Shown here: positions 33,801 to 42,830 of the stretch, one piece after another
Position numbering within the stretch: position 1 is the first letter of the stretch
Layout: every line of letters starts with the position of its first letter
Assembly: GCF_000411975.1 (NCBI RefSeq)
Contig: NZ_ASXG01000092.1
Location: forward strand, 24,334 to 88,333
Length of the DNA: 64,000 nucleotides
Reading direction: 5' to 3'
Source of the DNA: Amycolatopsis orientalis DSM 43388
GTDB taxonomy: Bacteria; Actinomycetota; Actinomycetes; Mycobacteriales; Pseudonocardiaceae
Made by a program: the position numbers and the translations under genes
Notes under the pieces: model-generated
What the model saw: the letters and a program-made list of their open reading frames with translations, nothing else
What the model was told of the DNA's origin: nothing
The model's database searches: none

Positions 33801-35006
33801 TCACGATCGGGCGCGGACGCGGCCGGATTTGATGACGCAGCGCAGGTTTTTCCGGAACTCCTCCACCCCGGGCAGATCGCCGTCGACGACGACGAGGTCC
33901 GCGCAGGCGCCTGGCGTGATCCGGCCGACGTCGGCGAGGCCGAGAAGATCGGCGGCCGACGACGTGGCGGCCAGCAGGGCTTCCGCGGGCGACAGGCCGG
34001 CCCGGATCAGCCAAGCCAGTTCGGCGGGGCTCGAGCCGTGGGCGAACACTCCGGAGTCGGTGCCCATGGCGATCCGCACTCCGGCCCGATGCGCTCGGGC
34101 CACCGCGTCGAGATGGGTCGCCGCGATCGACCGGGCCTTGGCTTCGATCTCCGGGGGCACGCTCATGCCGGCGTCGATCGCCTCGACGAGGGAAGCCGGG
34201 GCCATCAGGGTCGGCACCAGCCAGGCGGACCGGTCGAGGAACAGTTCGACGCACTCGTCGTCCAGGAAAACCCCGTGCTCGATCGAGCGCACCCCCGCGC
34301 GCAGCGCCTGCTTGATCCCCGCCGCGCCGTGGGCGTGCGCCATCACCGGAAGACCGGCCGCGGCGGCCTCCTCGACGCAGACCGCGAGTTCCTCGCAGGA
34401 GAACTGCGCGTGCCGGGGATCGTCGCGGGTGGACATCACGCCGCCGGAGGCGCAGACCTTGATCACGTCCGCGCCGGCCCGGACCAGTTCCCGGACCCGC
34501 CGCCGGATCCCGTCCACGCCGTCCACCACGCAGTCCGGCCGGCCGGGGTGCGGCACCAGAAGCCGCTGCAGGTCGCCGTGCACGGTCCAGCCGTCCGCGT
34601 GCCCGCCGGTCTGGCTCAGCACGCTGACCGAGATCAGCATCCGCGGCCCGTCGACGATCCCGTTCTCCACCGCGGTTTTCACGCCGAGGTCCGCGCCGCC
34701 GGCGTCCCGGACCGTCGTCACGCCGCTGTCGAGCAGCCGGCCGAGGTTGACCGCCGCCTCGAAGAACTCCATCGAGAACGGCCGGGTCTGGAGCCGGGCC
34801 AGATCCATGCCGTCGAACACCGTGTGCACGTGGCAGTCGATCAGGCCCGGCGCCACCAGCGCTCCGGTCACGTCGAGGACGTCGGCGCCGGTGAGGCCAG
34901 GACCGATCTCGGCGATCCGCTCTCCCTCGATCGCGAGATCGGCGGCGTACGGCGCGGCGCCCGTCCCGTCGAAGATCCGGCCGCCGCGCAGCACGATCCG
35001 GCTCAT
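33801..35006 (-). CDS. Metal-dependent amidohydrolase in the HyuA-DUF917 operon
   Basis: A 401-residue amidohydrolase, paralogous to the one at 3051-4337. Metal residues: H59/H61 (IDCHVHT), K183 (GADVIKVCASGG), H224 (VMAHAHG), H244 (SIEHG), D317 (GTDSGV). TGGHAD and GRITPGACADLVVVDGD are shared with its paralogue. ATG 35006 overlaps the DUF917 stop (ATGA). As last gene of a leftward operon with an ABC importer, HyuA-like and DUF917 proteins, it probably hydrolyses a ring or linear amide produced upstream. Exact reaction not known. Confidence 0.9.
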   Translation of the reverse strand: MSRIVLRGGRIFDGTGAAPYAADLAIEGERIAEIGPGLTGADVLDVTGALVAPGLIDCHVHTVFDGMDLARLQTRPFSMEFFEAAVNLGRLLDSGVTTVRDAGGADLGVKTAVENGIVDGPRMLISVSVLSQTGGHADGWTVHGDLQRLLVPHPGRPDCVVDGVDGIRRRVRELVRAGADVIKVCASGGVMSTRDDPRHAQFSCEELAVCVEEAAAAGLPVMAHAHGAAGIKQALRAGVRSIEHGVFLDDECVELFLDRSAWLVPTLMAPASLVEAIDAGMSVPPEIEAKARSIAATHLDAVARAHRAGVRIAMGTDSGVFAHGSSPAELAWLIRAGLSPAEALLAATSSAADLLGLADVGRITPGACADLVVVDGDLPGVEEFRKNLRCVIKSGRVRARS

Positions 35007-36082
35007 CGGGCGAACTCCTCGACCGGCCGGTAATCCATCTCGTAGCCGAACCGCCGCGGACCGGCGAGCTCGATCCCGGCCTCGGTCCGCCAATGCTCGT
35101 CGGCGGGCAGCCCGAGCACCGCGACCCGGTAGCCGTAACGGATCTCCTCGGCCGGGATCGGCTGTCCGGTGTCGAGTTCCATCGCCATGATCAGGTCCGG
35201 ACTGGTCGCCACCACCGCGCCGTCGCGCTCCGCGGCGAGATTCTCGTTCTGGAAGTGCACCGTCATCGTGCGGCCGCGGTCGTGGTCCACCCCGCTGAGG
35301 TGCGCTCGGCCGATCGTCCAGCCGCGCTCGTTGCGGCGGTCGACCTCTTCGACCTTGCCGGTGAACAGCAGCACGCCGTTCTGCTTGGCGAGCACGGCGT
35401 CGACCGGCGACGCATGCGCGGCGCGCGCCTCGCGGATCGTCCGGCCAAGATCCTGCGCGAGCGTCAAAGCGCCTCGCACCAGGCGCTGTTTCGCCTCCGC
35501 GCCGGTCATCGGATACAACGCCATCGCCGCGTTCGCGCCGCTGGCCAGAACCGCGGCCCGGGCGTACGCCTCGGACCACGCGTTGCTGGCCGATTCGAGA
35601 AACATCGTGTTGCCGTGTTCGTCGACCATCACCATCGGAGTCGAAGAACCGCCGTACAGCGTCGGCGTCACCATTTCCAGATGCGGGAACGCACGGCCCA
35701 TCCCGTCCGCGTCCACCACCGGCAGCCCGCGTGCCGCCGCGGTGGCGAACGGCGTGACGGCGTTGAGCCCGCCTGCCTCGGCCGGGCAGACGAAGTCGTA
35801 GGACGTCCCGGTGAACCGCTCGAGCTCCGGCAGCACCCGCTCGTACTCCGCCGCCCTGGGCAGCTTCTCGATCAGCACGCCGGGCGCTCCGATGCCGGCG
35901 ACGAAGACCACGTTCGCCTCGTCGGGCACTTCCGCCAGCGAGGCGAGCCGGACCGCGCCGAAGCGGCGGATCGCGTCCCGGGCCAGCAGCATTCCGACGT
36001 ACGGGTCGCCGCCTCCTCCGGAGCCGAGGACGGTGGACCCGAGGGTGATGTCGTCGAGCGCTTCCTCGTCGATCAGGCGCAC
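35003..36082 (-). CDS. DUF917 (S-methyl-thiohydantoin desulfurase family) protein 1
   Basis: A 359-residue protein of the family formerly DUF917, now linked to S-methyl-thiohydantoin desulfuration. Landmarks: LGSTVLGSGGGGDPYVGMLLARDA near the N-terminus, the AEAGGLNAVTPFATA segment and DADGMGRAFPHLEM. GTG 36082 is one base after the HyuA-like stop and has GAAGGAAAC upstream. Always found next to a HyuA-type ASKHA protein in such operons. Presumed to act in the cytoplasm on a hydantoin-like ring; activity has not been shown for this branch to my knowledge. Confidence 0.88.
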   Translation of the reverse strand: MRLIDEEALDDITLGSTVLGSGGGGDPYVGMLLARDAIRRFGAVRLASLAEVPDEANVVFVAGIGAPGVLIEKLPRAAEYERVLPELERFTGTSYDFVCPAEAGGLNAVTPFATAAARGLPVVDADGMGRAFPHLEMVTPTLYGGSSTPMVMVDEHGNTMFLESASNAWSEAYARAAVLASGANAAMALYPMTGAEAKQRLVRGALTLAQDLGRTIREARAAHASPVDAVLAKQNGVLLFTGKVEEVDRRNERGWTIGRAHLSGVDHDRGRTMTVHFQNENLAAERDGAVVATSPDLIMAMELDTGQPIPAEEIRYGYRVAVLGLPADEHWRTEAGIELAGPRRFGYEMDYRPVEEFAR

Positions 36083-36083
36083 G

Positions 36084-37637
36084 TCAGTTTCCTTCCGCGA
36101 TCGTGGTGGCGAACGGCCCGGCGGCCTTCACCCGGACATGAACGGCGGATCCGCCGCCGAGGTGGGTAAGCGGAACGTCCTCGGCGTCGACGACCCGCAC
36201 GTGCCGCGGGTCCGCGCCGGCCTCGACCGCGCGCGCGATCGCCTCTTTCCTGGCCTGTGCCAGCGCTTCGGCGCGAGTGGACTCGGCCAGGTTGTACACG
36301 CGATCCACTTCGCCGCCCGCCTCGGCGAACGCCGCGCCCACCGCGTTGGCCACCCCCGCTTGTTCGGGGATCACCAGCTCGGGCAGGTCCGGCGCGACCG
36401 CCAGCAGCGCCGCACCGCCGCCGACCACGACCACCGGGGTGTCGCTGGCCTGCAGCTTCGCTTTCTCGACGGCCTGCGCGACGCGGTCGGCCGCCACCGC
36501 CAAGGCCCGCCGCACTGTCTCGGGGTCGAGATCGGCGACTCGGCCGGGGTCTCCCATCGGGGACGCTCCGGCCGCGACCGCGACGTCGCTGAAGGTCAGC
36601 TTGTCCCCGCCGAAAATCTTGGCTTCGGAGGTGATGCGGTAGCCCACGCTCTCCGGACCGACTCTCTCGCCGCCGTCCCCGATGACCGTGCCGCCGCCGA
36701 GCGCCATCGACAACACGTCCGGAATCCGGAAGTTGCTGCGGACGCCGGCCAGGCTCAGGGCGACCGTGGACTCGCGGGGGAAACCGTTCTGCAGCAAGCC
36801 GACGTCGGTGGTGGTCCCGCCGACGTCGACGACGACGGCGTTCTCGATCCCGGTCAGCAGCGCGGCCCCGCGCATCGAGTTCGTGGGTCCGGACGCGATG
36901 GTGAAGATCGGGAACCGGCGGGCCCGGTCGAGGGTCAGCACCGTGCCGTCGTTCTGGGACAACAGGACCGGAGCGTCGATCCCGGCCTGCGCGACGACTT
37001 CCTCGAGTCCGTCGATCACCCGGCCGGCCAGCTCCAGCAAGGCGGCGTTGAGGATCGTCGCGTTCTCGCGTTCGAGCAGGCCGACCCGCCCGACCTGACC
37101 GGACCGGGTCACCGTCACTCCGGGCAGTTCGTCCCGCAGCAGTTTTTCCGCCGCCAGCTCGGGTTCCGGGTTCACCGTCGAGAACACCGAGCTGAGCGCG
37201 ACGTGCCGGACCCCGGCCTCGGCGATCTTCTTGGCGATCGCGCGGAGGCCGACCTCGTCGACCTCGCCCAGCGGCCGGCCGTCGAACTGGGCGCCGCCCG
37301 CGCAGACGTGGAACTGGTCTCCGACCACCGGTTTCAGGTGCTCGGGCCAGTCGAGCATGGGCAGCAGGCTCTGCGGCGGCGTCGCGAGCCGCACCACCGC
37401 GACCCGGGCCAGCCCGCGTGCCTGCGCGATCGCGTTGATGAAGTGCGTGGTGCCGATGAACACCGACGACACCTCGGCCGCGCCGATCTCGCGCAGCACC
37501 TCGGTCAACGCGGCGAGGATGCCGATCGTGACGTCCTCGGTGGTCGGGGTCTTGGCGGCCGCGACGACCGTGCGGCCGTCGAGCGCGACCGCGTCGGTAT
37601 TGGTGCCGCCGACGTCGATGCCGATCCGGACGGGCAT
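36084..37637 (-). CDS. Short HyuA-type hydantoinase/oxoprolinase-like protein 1
   Basis: A 517-residue ASKHA-fold protein. Phosphate-1 motif IGIDVGGTNTDAV at the N-terminus, second block VVVDVGGTTTDVGLL, GPTNSMRGA, and a late VVVVGGGAALL. It is about 170 residues shorter than classical HyuA and no HyuB subunit is present, so it is the DUF917-associated subtype rather than a two-subunit ATP-dependent hydantoinase. AAGGAGTG sits 8 bases before ATG 37637. Probably ATP-driven activation or opening of a lactam/hydantoin ring together with DUF917. Overlap/adjacent spacing to DUF917 is one base. Confidence 0.88.
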   Translation of the reverse strand: MPVRIGIDVGGTNTDAVALDGRTVVAAAKTPTTEDVTIGILAALTEVLREIGAAEVSSVFIGTTHFINAIAQARGLARVAVVRLATPPQSLLPMLDWPEHLKPVVGDQFHVCAGGAQFDGRPLGEVDEVGLRAIAKKIAEAGVRHVALSSVFSTVNPEPELAAEKLLRDELPGVTVTRSGQVGRVGLLERENATILNAALLELAGRVIDGLEEVVAQAGIDAPVLLSQNDGTVLTLDRARRFPIFTIASGPTNSMRGAALLTGIENAVVVDVGGTTTDVGLLQNGFPRESTVALSLAGVRSNFRIPDVLSMALGGGTVIGDGGERVGPESVGYRITSEAKIFGGDKLTFSDVAVAAGASPMGDPGRVADLDPETVRRALAVAADRVAQAVEKAKLQASDTPVVVVGGGAALLAVAPDLPELVIPEQAGVANAVGAAFAEAGGEVDRVYNLAESTRAEALAQARKEAIARAVEAGADPRHVRVVDAEDVPLTHLGGGSAVHVRVKAAGPFATTIAEGN

Positions 37638-37665
37638 GAGAGTCACTCCTTCGGATAGTGCGAGG

Positions 37666-38652
37666 TCAGACCTCGCGACGAGCGCGGTCGATGCCGACGG
37701 CGACCAGCAGGACGACGCCCTGCACCGCGCCGACCCAGAACTGCGGCATCCCGCTGAGCAGCAAGATGTTCGAGAGGACGACCAGGAACAGCAGACCGAG
37801 CAGGGTCCCGGCCAAGCTGCCCTGCCCGCCGGAGAACCGGGTGCCGCCGAGCAGCACGGCGGTGAGCGCGAAGAATTCGTTGCCGAGCCCCGCACTGGGG
37901 TCCGCGGCGCCCAGGGTGCCGACCAGCAGCAGCCCGGCGATCGCCGCGCACAGCGCGCAGATTCCGTAGCAGGCCATCGTCACCCGGTCGACCGGCACGC
38001 CGGCCAGCCGGGCGGCTTCCCGGTTGCTGCCGACCGCGTACACGTTGCGGCCGAAGACGGTGCGGTTCAACACGATCCACAACACCGCGAACACCGCCGC
38101 CGCGACCAGCACCGGGATCCGGACGCCGAGCACCGAGCCGTTCGCGATCGCGTCGAGCGCGGGGCTGAACACGGGTTTGCTGGAGCCGTCCAGGATCACC
38201 CGCAGCAGGCTGGGCAGGATGGTAAAACTGGCCAGCGTCACGATGAAGAAGTTCATCTTCGCCTTCGCGATCAGCACGCCGTGCACGAACCCGCCGATCG
38301 CGACCGCCGCCCCGAGGCACAGGACGATCACGACGCCGTCGGGCAGCTGCCAGCCGACGAGCAGGAACACCATCCCGCCGACGAAGCCCTGCATCGCGCC
38401 GGTCGACAGGTCGAATCCGACCTGCAGCACCACGAACGTCTGCCCCAGCGCCATGATCAAGACCGCGGCGTAGGTGGCCAGCTGGACCATCAGGTAGGGG
38501 CCGCTGCGCAGCTGGCCGAGAAACGGCAGCGCCCCCAGGAACAGCGCGACCGTGACGGCCAGGAACAGGCCTTGCTGGCGGGCCGTCCCGGAGAACCGGG
38601 GCCGGCCGGGGACAGTCTGGGCCGCCGGGTCGGCGGTTCTGGCGAGGATCAT
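37666..38652 (-). CDS. Sugar-type (CUT2/RbsC-like) ABC permease
   Basis: A 328-residue, roughly 10-TM permease of the ribose/monosaccharide type: GLFLAVTVALFLGALPFLGQ, GFDLSTGAMQGFVGGM, NRTVFGRNVYAVGSNREAARLAGV (the EAA-like coupling loop) and GGTRFSGGQGSLAGTLLG. It is the single permease gene, so it would work as a homodimer. ATG 38652 overlaps the ATPase stop. Same family also moves nucleosides, purine-like and autoinducer compounds, so a cyclic urea substrate is possible. Confidence 0.9.
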   Translation of the reverse strand: MILARTADPAAQTVPGRPRFSGTARQQGLFLAVTVALFLGALPFLGQLRSGPYLMVQLATYAAVLIMALGQTFVVLQVGFDLSTGAMQGFVGGMVFLLVGWQLPDGVVIVLCLGAAVAIGGFVHGVLIAKAKMNFFIVTLASFTILPSLLRVILDGSSKPVFSPALDAIANGSVLGVRIPVLVAAAVFAVLWIVLNRTVFGRNVYAVGSNREAARLAGVPVDRVTMACYGICALCAAIAGLLLVGTLGAADPSAGLGNEFFALTAVLLGGTRFSGGQGSLAGTLLGLLFLVVLSNILLLSGMPQFWVGAVQGVVLLVAVGIDRARREV

Positions 38653-40151
38653 GGCAGCGCTTCCTCCAGGTCCGATCCGAGCGAGGCGGCGAGCACCTCG
38701 TCCGGGGTGACGTCGCCGACCGGACGGTCGAGGACGATCCGGCCGTCGCGCAGCACGACGACCCGGTCCGAGATCTCGAACAGTTCGTCGAATTCGCTGC
38801 ACACGGCGACGACCGCGCTCCCCTTCGCCGCCGCCTCGGCGAGCGCGGCGTGGATGGCGCCCCGGGCGGACGCGTCCACCCCCTGGGTGGGTTCGTCGGC
38901 GATCACGAGCTTCGCCCCGCGCGACAGGGCCCGGCCGACGACGAGTTTCTGCTGATTGCCGCCGGACAGCAGGGCCGCCGGCCGCTCGGGGTCGGGCGGG
39001 CGGATCTCGAATCTCTCGATCAGCGCCGTGCCCGCCGCGCGTTCGACCGGACGGCGCCGGAACGGTCCGCGGCGCAGACCCGGATCGCCCCGGCCGACCA
39101 GGAGATTGATCGAGACCGGGAGATCGCCGAGAATCCCGGTCTGCTGGCGGTCTTCCGGGATGTAGGCGACCCCGGCGGCTTGTGCCGAACGGATGTCGCC
39201 GAGGCGCACCGGCCGGCCTTCGACGGTCACCCGCCCCGCTTCGGCCGGCCAGGCGCCGGCGAGCACCGACGCCAGCCGGGACCGGCCGCTGCCGCTCTGC
39301 CCCGCGATCCCCACGATCTCGCCGGAATACGCGACCAGCTCGTCTACCTCGAGCCCTCGCCAGCCCCGCAGGCCGCGTGCTTCGAGGACGACGTGCCCCC
39401 GGTCCGGCGTGTGGCGAGCGCGGTCCGGCCGCTCCGCCGCCGACAGCAACCGCACGACCGCCTGCTCGGTGCCCGGCCCCACCGGTCCGGTGTGGCTCAC
39501 TTTTCCGTTGCGCAGCACGACGACGTCGTCCGCCAGTTCGAGGACGTCGCGCAGCCGGTGCGAGACGAGCACGACGGTCCCGCCGCCGGCGACGAACGTC
39601 CGGATCAGCGCGTGCAGCCGTTCGACCCCGTCCTCGTCGAGCACCGCGGTCGGTTCGTCCAGCATCAGCACCCGCGGCCGCCGCGCCATCGCCGCCGCCA
39701 GCTGGACCAGCTGGCGGCCGGACTTGCTCAGCGACGCGGCGGTCGCGGTCAGCACCGATTCCGGGAGCAGCCCGGCGACGTGCCGGGCCGCGCAGGCGCG
39801 CGCCGCGCGATCAGCCAGCAGCGGACCCCGCCGCGCCTCCGGCCGGCCGAGCATGACGTTCTGCCACACCGGCAGATGCCCGGCCACTGTCGGCTCCTGC
39901 GGCACCAGGACCACGCCGGCGCGCTGGGCCGCGGCGAGGTTTTTCAGCACGGTCCCGTCCGGTCCGGTGACGCTGCCGCTCGTCGGGGCGGCGACCCCGC
40001 AGACCGTCTTGAGCAACGTGGTTTTCCCGGACCCGTTGGCCCCGACCACCGCGGTGACCACGCCTTCCCGGATGGTCACGTCGACCGAGTCCAGCGCCAG
40101 CGTGGCTCCGTACCGCACGGTGATCCCGCGGGCGGCGAGCGCGGCGGTCAC
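38649..40151 (-). CDS. Sugar-type ABC ATPase, two nucleotide-binding domains
   Basis: A 500-residue double-NBD ATPase (RbsA/MglA-like). First half: Walker A GANGSGKTT and VLMLDEPTAVLDED. Second half: degenerate Walker A GQSGSGRSR with Arg replacing Lys, as usual in this family, then LLSGGNQQKLVVGRAL and LVIADEPTQGVD. The first signature loop (LSKSGRQLVQLA) departs from LSGGQ. GTG 40151 overlaps the binding-protein stop (GTGA). Confidence 0.92.
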   Translation of the reverse strand: MTAALAARGITVRYGATLALDSVDVTIREGVVTAVVGANGSGKTTLLKTVCGVAAPTSGSVTGPDGTVLKNLAAAQRAGVVLVPQEPTVAGHLPVWQNVMLGRPEARRGPLLADRAARACAARHVAGLLPESVLTATAASLSKSGRQLVQLAAAMARRPRVLMLDEPTAVLDEDGVERLHALIRTFVAGGGTVVLVSHRLRDVLELADDVVVLRNGKVSHTGPVGPGTEQAVVRLLSAAERPDRARHTPDRGHVVLEARGLRGWRGLEVDELVAYSGEIVGIAGQSGSGRSRLASVLAGAWPAEAGRVTVEGRPVRLGDIRSAQAAGVAYIPEDRQQTGILGDLPVSINLLVGRGDPGLRRGPFRRRPVERAAGTALIERFEIRPPDPERPAALLSGGNQQKLVVGRALSRGAKLVIADEPTQGVDASARGAIHAALAEAAAKGSAVVAVCSEFDELFEISDRVVVLRDGRIVLDRPVGDVTPDEVLAASLGSDLEEALP

Positions 40152-41200
40152 TGGCCGGAGAAGGTCGACGGGATCTGGACGTAGGCCTGCCGCTTGGTCC
40201 ACGGCACGTAACCGGCGACGTTGTCCCTGGTGTAGATCTTGCCCAGCGGGGCGTCGACGACGGCGTTGTCGAGCTTCTCGCCGGTCAGTGCCCGGGTGAC
40301 CAGACCCGCCATCGCCGTGCCGTACGCCAGCCCGTCGAGGTCGTAGCTCAGCGCGAGCTGCCCGGACTTCACCTGCGCGATGTTGGTGTCCTCGCCCGCC
40401 ATCGTGGCGATCTGGACCTTCCCGGCCAGCCCGGCTTCCTTGGCGGCGGCGATCGCGCCCGTGGCGGACGCGGAGTTGTAGACCACGAGCGCCTTGAGAT
40501 CGGGAGTTTTCTGGAAGATCGCCTGCGCGACGCGCTGCGCCTCCGGGGCGTCGTCCTTGAGGTTGCGCTGGTTGCTCGGGTCGCCGACGAGCGTGAGCCC
40601 TCCCTCCGCCAAGCCCTTGACCGCACCGCGCGCGGCGGCTTCCACGTTGTCCGTCGGAATGCCCGACAGGACCGTCGCTTTGCCGGCGCCGCCGACCAGC
40701 TTGGCCAGCGCCAGACCGGTCGCCGCGCCGCGGGCTTCGTCCGGGAACGCGACCTTCCCGGTGACGTCCAAGCCGCCGATGGCTTGGAAGGTGAAGACCG
40801 GGACGCCGGCCTTGCGGGCGGCGGCGATGCCCGGCCGGATCGCGTTGGCGTCCAACGGAAACGCGACGATCGCGTCGACCTTCTGCGCGATGCCCTCGTT
40901 GATCCGCTGGCTGCCCGCCGACAGGTCGATCTGGTTCTGCGCGTTCAGCTGGAACACCCGCGCCACCGCGGCGCCTTCCTTGTTGAGCCGGGCGGCGAGC
41001 CCTTGGGCGAGCCCGTCCAGCAGCGCGTTGCCGGGGACGCCGTCGACGTAGAGGACCCGCTTGCCGTGCAAGGGGCCTGCCTGGTCGACGTTCGCCCGCG
41101 TGAGCGGGCTCGGGCCGGTGCCCGAGGCGCCGGTGGATCCGGTGCCGCACGCGGTCAGGGCCAGAGCGGCGGCGACCAGCGCGGGGAAGGTTCGCTTCAT
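40148..41200 (-). CDS. Periplasmic-type sugar ABC binding lipoprotein
   Basis: A 350-residue RbsB/type I periplasmic-binding-fold lipoprotein. Lipobox LTAC with C18 after a typical lipoprotein signal. Internal blocks DAIVAFPLDANAIRPGIAAARKAGVPVFTF and GIPTDNVEAAARGA match the family. First gene of the leftward operon, 282 bases from the divergent NCS1 permease gene. Ligand unknown; the operon suggests a cyclic amide or hydantoin-type compound rather than a sugar. Confidence 0.9.
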   Translation of the reverse strand: MKRTFPALVAAALALTACGTGSTGASGTGPSPLTRANVDQAGPLHGKRVLYVDGVPGNALLDGLAQGLAARLNKEGAAVARVFQLNAQNQIDLSAGSQRINEGIAQKVDAIVAFPLDANAIRPGIAAARKAGVPVFTFQAIGGLDVTGKVAFPDEARGAATGLALAKLVGGAGKATVLSGIPTDNVEAAARGAVKGLAEGGLTLVGDPSNQRNLKDDAPEAQRVAQAIFQKTPDLKALVVYNSASATGAIAAAKEAGLAGKVQIATMAGEDTNIAQVKSGQLALSYDLDGLAYGTAMAGLVTRALTGEKLDNAVVDAPLGKIYTRDNVAGYVPWTKRQAYVQIPSTFSGQ

Positions 41201-41482
41201 CTGGTTCTCCGAGTCGAGGAGGAGCCGCGGCGACGTTCAGGCGGGAACACGCGGCACGGTGTGCGGTACACCACAGCAGCCGGACCTCGGCCTGGTCACG
41301 GGGCAACCGGCACAGCCCCCCGCCGCCGACCGGGCCGGTTGCCCGGTCCGCGGCGCCCGAGTCCTGATCGGGCCGATTGCCCTGATCCACCCCGATAACC
41401 GGGCATCTCGCCCAATGACCCAGGCCACAGGCGGGCCTAGCGTCAGCAGGCATTCCCAGCCCGCACTCCCGGGAGGCCCCCG

Positions 41483-42808
41483 ATGGACAGCGCTACCGAA
41501 CACGACGACTTCGCGCTCAGCCGGGTCCCGCGGGCCCGGCGCTACCACTGGTTCTCGATCGCCGTTCAGCGGTTCGGGATGCTCAGCTCGCTCGCCAGCT
41601 TCCTGATCGGGGCGACCCTCGGCTTCGGCATGTCGTTCTGGCACGCCGTCCTGGCCATCACGTTCGGCGCGGTGATCCTCGAAGTCCTGACCGTTTTCAC
41701 CGGCATCGCCGGGCAGCGCGAAGGGCTGTCCACCTCGGTCCTGGCCCGCTGGACCGGGTTCGGCCGGGCCGGGTCCTCGCTGATCGGGCTCGCCATCAGC
41801 GTGTCCGCGATCGGCTGGTTCGGCATCCAGAACGCCGTGTCGGCCCGGGGGCTGGCCGGCCTGCTCGGCGGGCTGCCCGCCTGGGGCTGGGCGCTGCTGT
41901 TCGGGCTGGCGGTGACGGCGATCGTGATGTTCGGGATCGGGTCGATGGCGTGGACGGCGTACCTGACCGTGCCGGCGTTCCTCGCGCTGGCCGGCTGGTC
42001 CATCGTCGTCGAGCTGTCGAAGCACAACTTCGCCGACCTGCTCGCCGCCCGCCCGGCGGGTCCGGAAATGTCGCTGCTGCAGGGCACGTCGATCGTGGCG
42101 GGCGGGTTCATCGTCGGCGCGGTCATCACCCCGGACATGAGCCGCTTCAACCGCAGCGGCAAGGACGTGGTCAAGCAGACCGTGCTCGGCATTTCGCTCG
42201 GCGAGTACGTGATCGGCCTGATCGGCGTGCTGCTCGCGCTGGCGCTCAAGACCAACGACGTGATCGCCATCGTCACCTCGACGTCCGGATTCCTCGGCAC
42301 CCTGGTGATCGTCGCCGCGACGCTGAAGATCAACGACTGGAACCTGTACGCCGCGTCGCTCGGGATCGTGAACTTCGTCGACCAGGTCTTCGGCCGCCGG
42401 GTCAAGCGCGGCGCGGTGACGCTGGTCGTCGGCGTGGCCGGCACCGTCCTCGGCGCGGCCGGCATCCTCGACAGCTTCACCCAGTTCCTCACCCTGCTCG
42501 GCGTGGTGTTCCCGCCGATCGCCGGGATCATGGTCGCCGAGTACTTCCTCGCCCGGACCTGGCGTGCGGACCTGCGCGACAGCCGGGAGACGGGCGGACT
42601 GCCCGCCAGCTCCCCGGTCTGGGTGCCGGCCGGTCTCGCGGTCTGGGCGATCGCCTCCCTCGTCGGGCAGTTCGTCGACTGGGGCCTGCCCTCGGTCAAC
42701 TCGGTCGTCGTCGCGATCGTGCTGTACGTCGCCGCGCACGCCCTCGGCCTGGTCCGCGGAGTCGGCAAGTCGAGCACTCCCGCCCCGCACGTCCCTCAGC
42801 ACAGCTGA
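41483..42808 (+). CDS. NCS1-family permease (cytosine/hydantoin type)
   Basis: A 441-residue, 12-TM nucleobase:cation symporter-1 carrier. Early GATLGFGMSFWHA and IGWFGIQNAVSARGLA, and the later GFIVGAVITPDMSRFNRSGKD, place it near the cytosine-allantoin-hydantoin carriers (CodB, Mhp1). It is the first gene of the rightward operon, 22 bases from the second HyuA-like gene, so a hydantoin or related ring is the natural cargo. ATG 41483 follows CGGGAGGCC. Confidence 0.9.
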   Translation: MDSATEHDDFALSRVPRARRYHWFSIAVQRFGMLSSLASFLIGATLGFGMSFWHAVLAITFGAVILEVLTVFTGIAGQREGLSTSVLARWTGFGRAGSSLIGLAISVSAIGWFGIQNAVSARGLAGLLGGLPAWGWALLFGLAVTAIVMFGIGSMAWTAYLTVPAFLALAGWSIVVELSKHNFADLLAARPAGPEMSLLQGTSIVAGGFIVGAVITPDMSRFNRSGKDVVKQTVLGISLGEYVIGLIGVLLALALKTNDVIAIVTSTSGFLGTLVIVAATLKINDWNLYAASLGIVNFVDQVFGRRVKRGAVTLVVGVAGTVLGAAGILDSFTQFLTLLGVVFPPIAGIMVAEYFLARTWRADLRDSRETGGLPASSPVWVPAGLAVWAIASLVGQFVDWGLPSVNSVVVAIVLYVAAHALGLVRGVGKSSTPAPHVPQHS

Positions 42809-42830
42809 CCGGAAAAGGAAGCAGAAAGCC

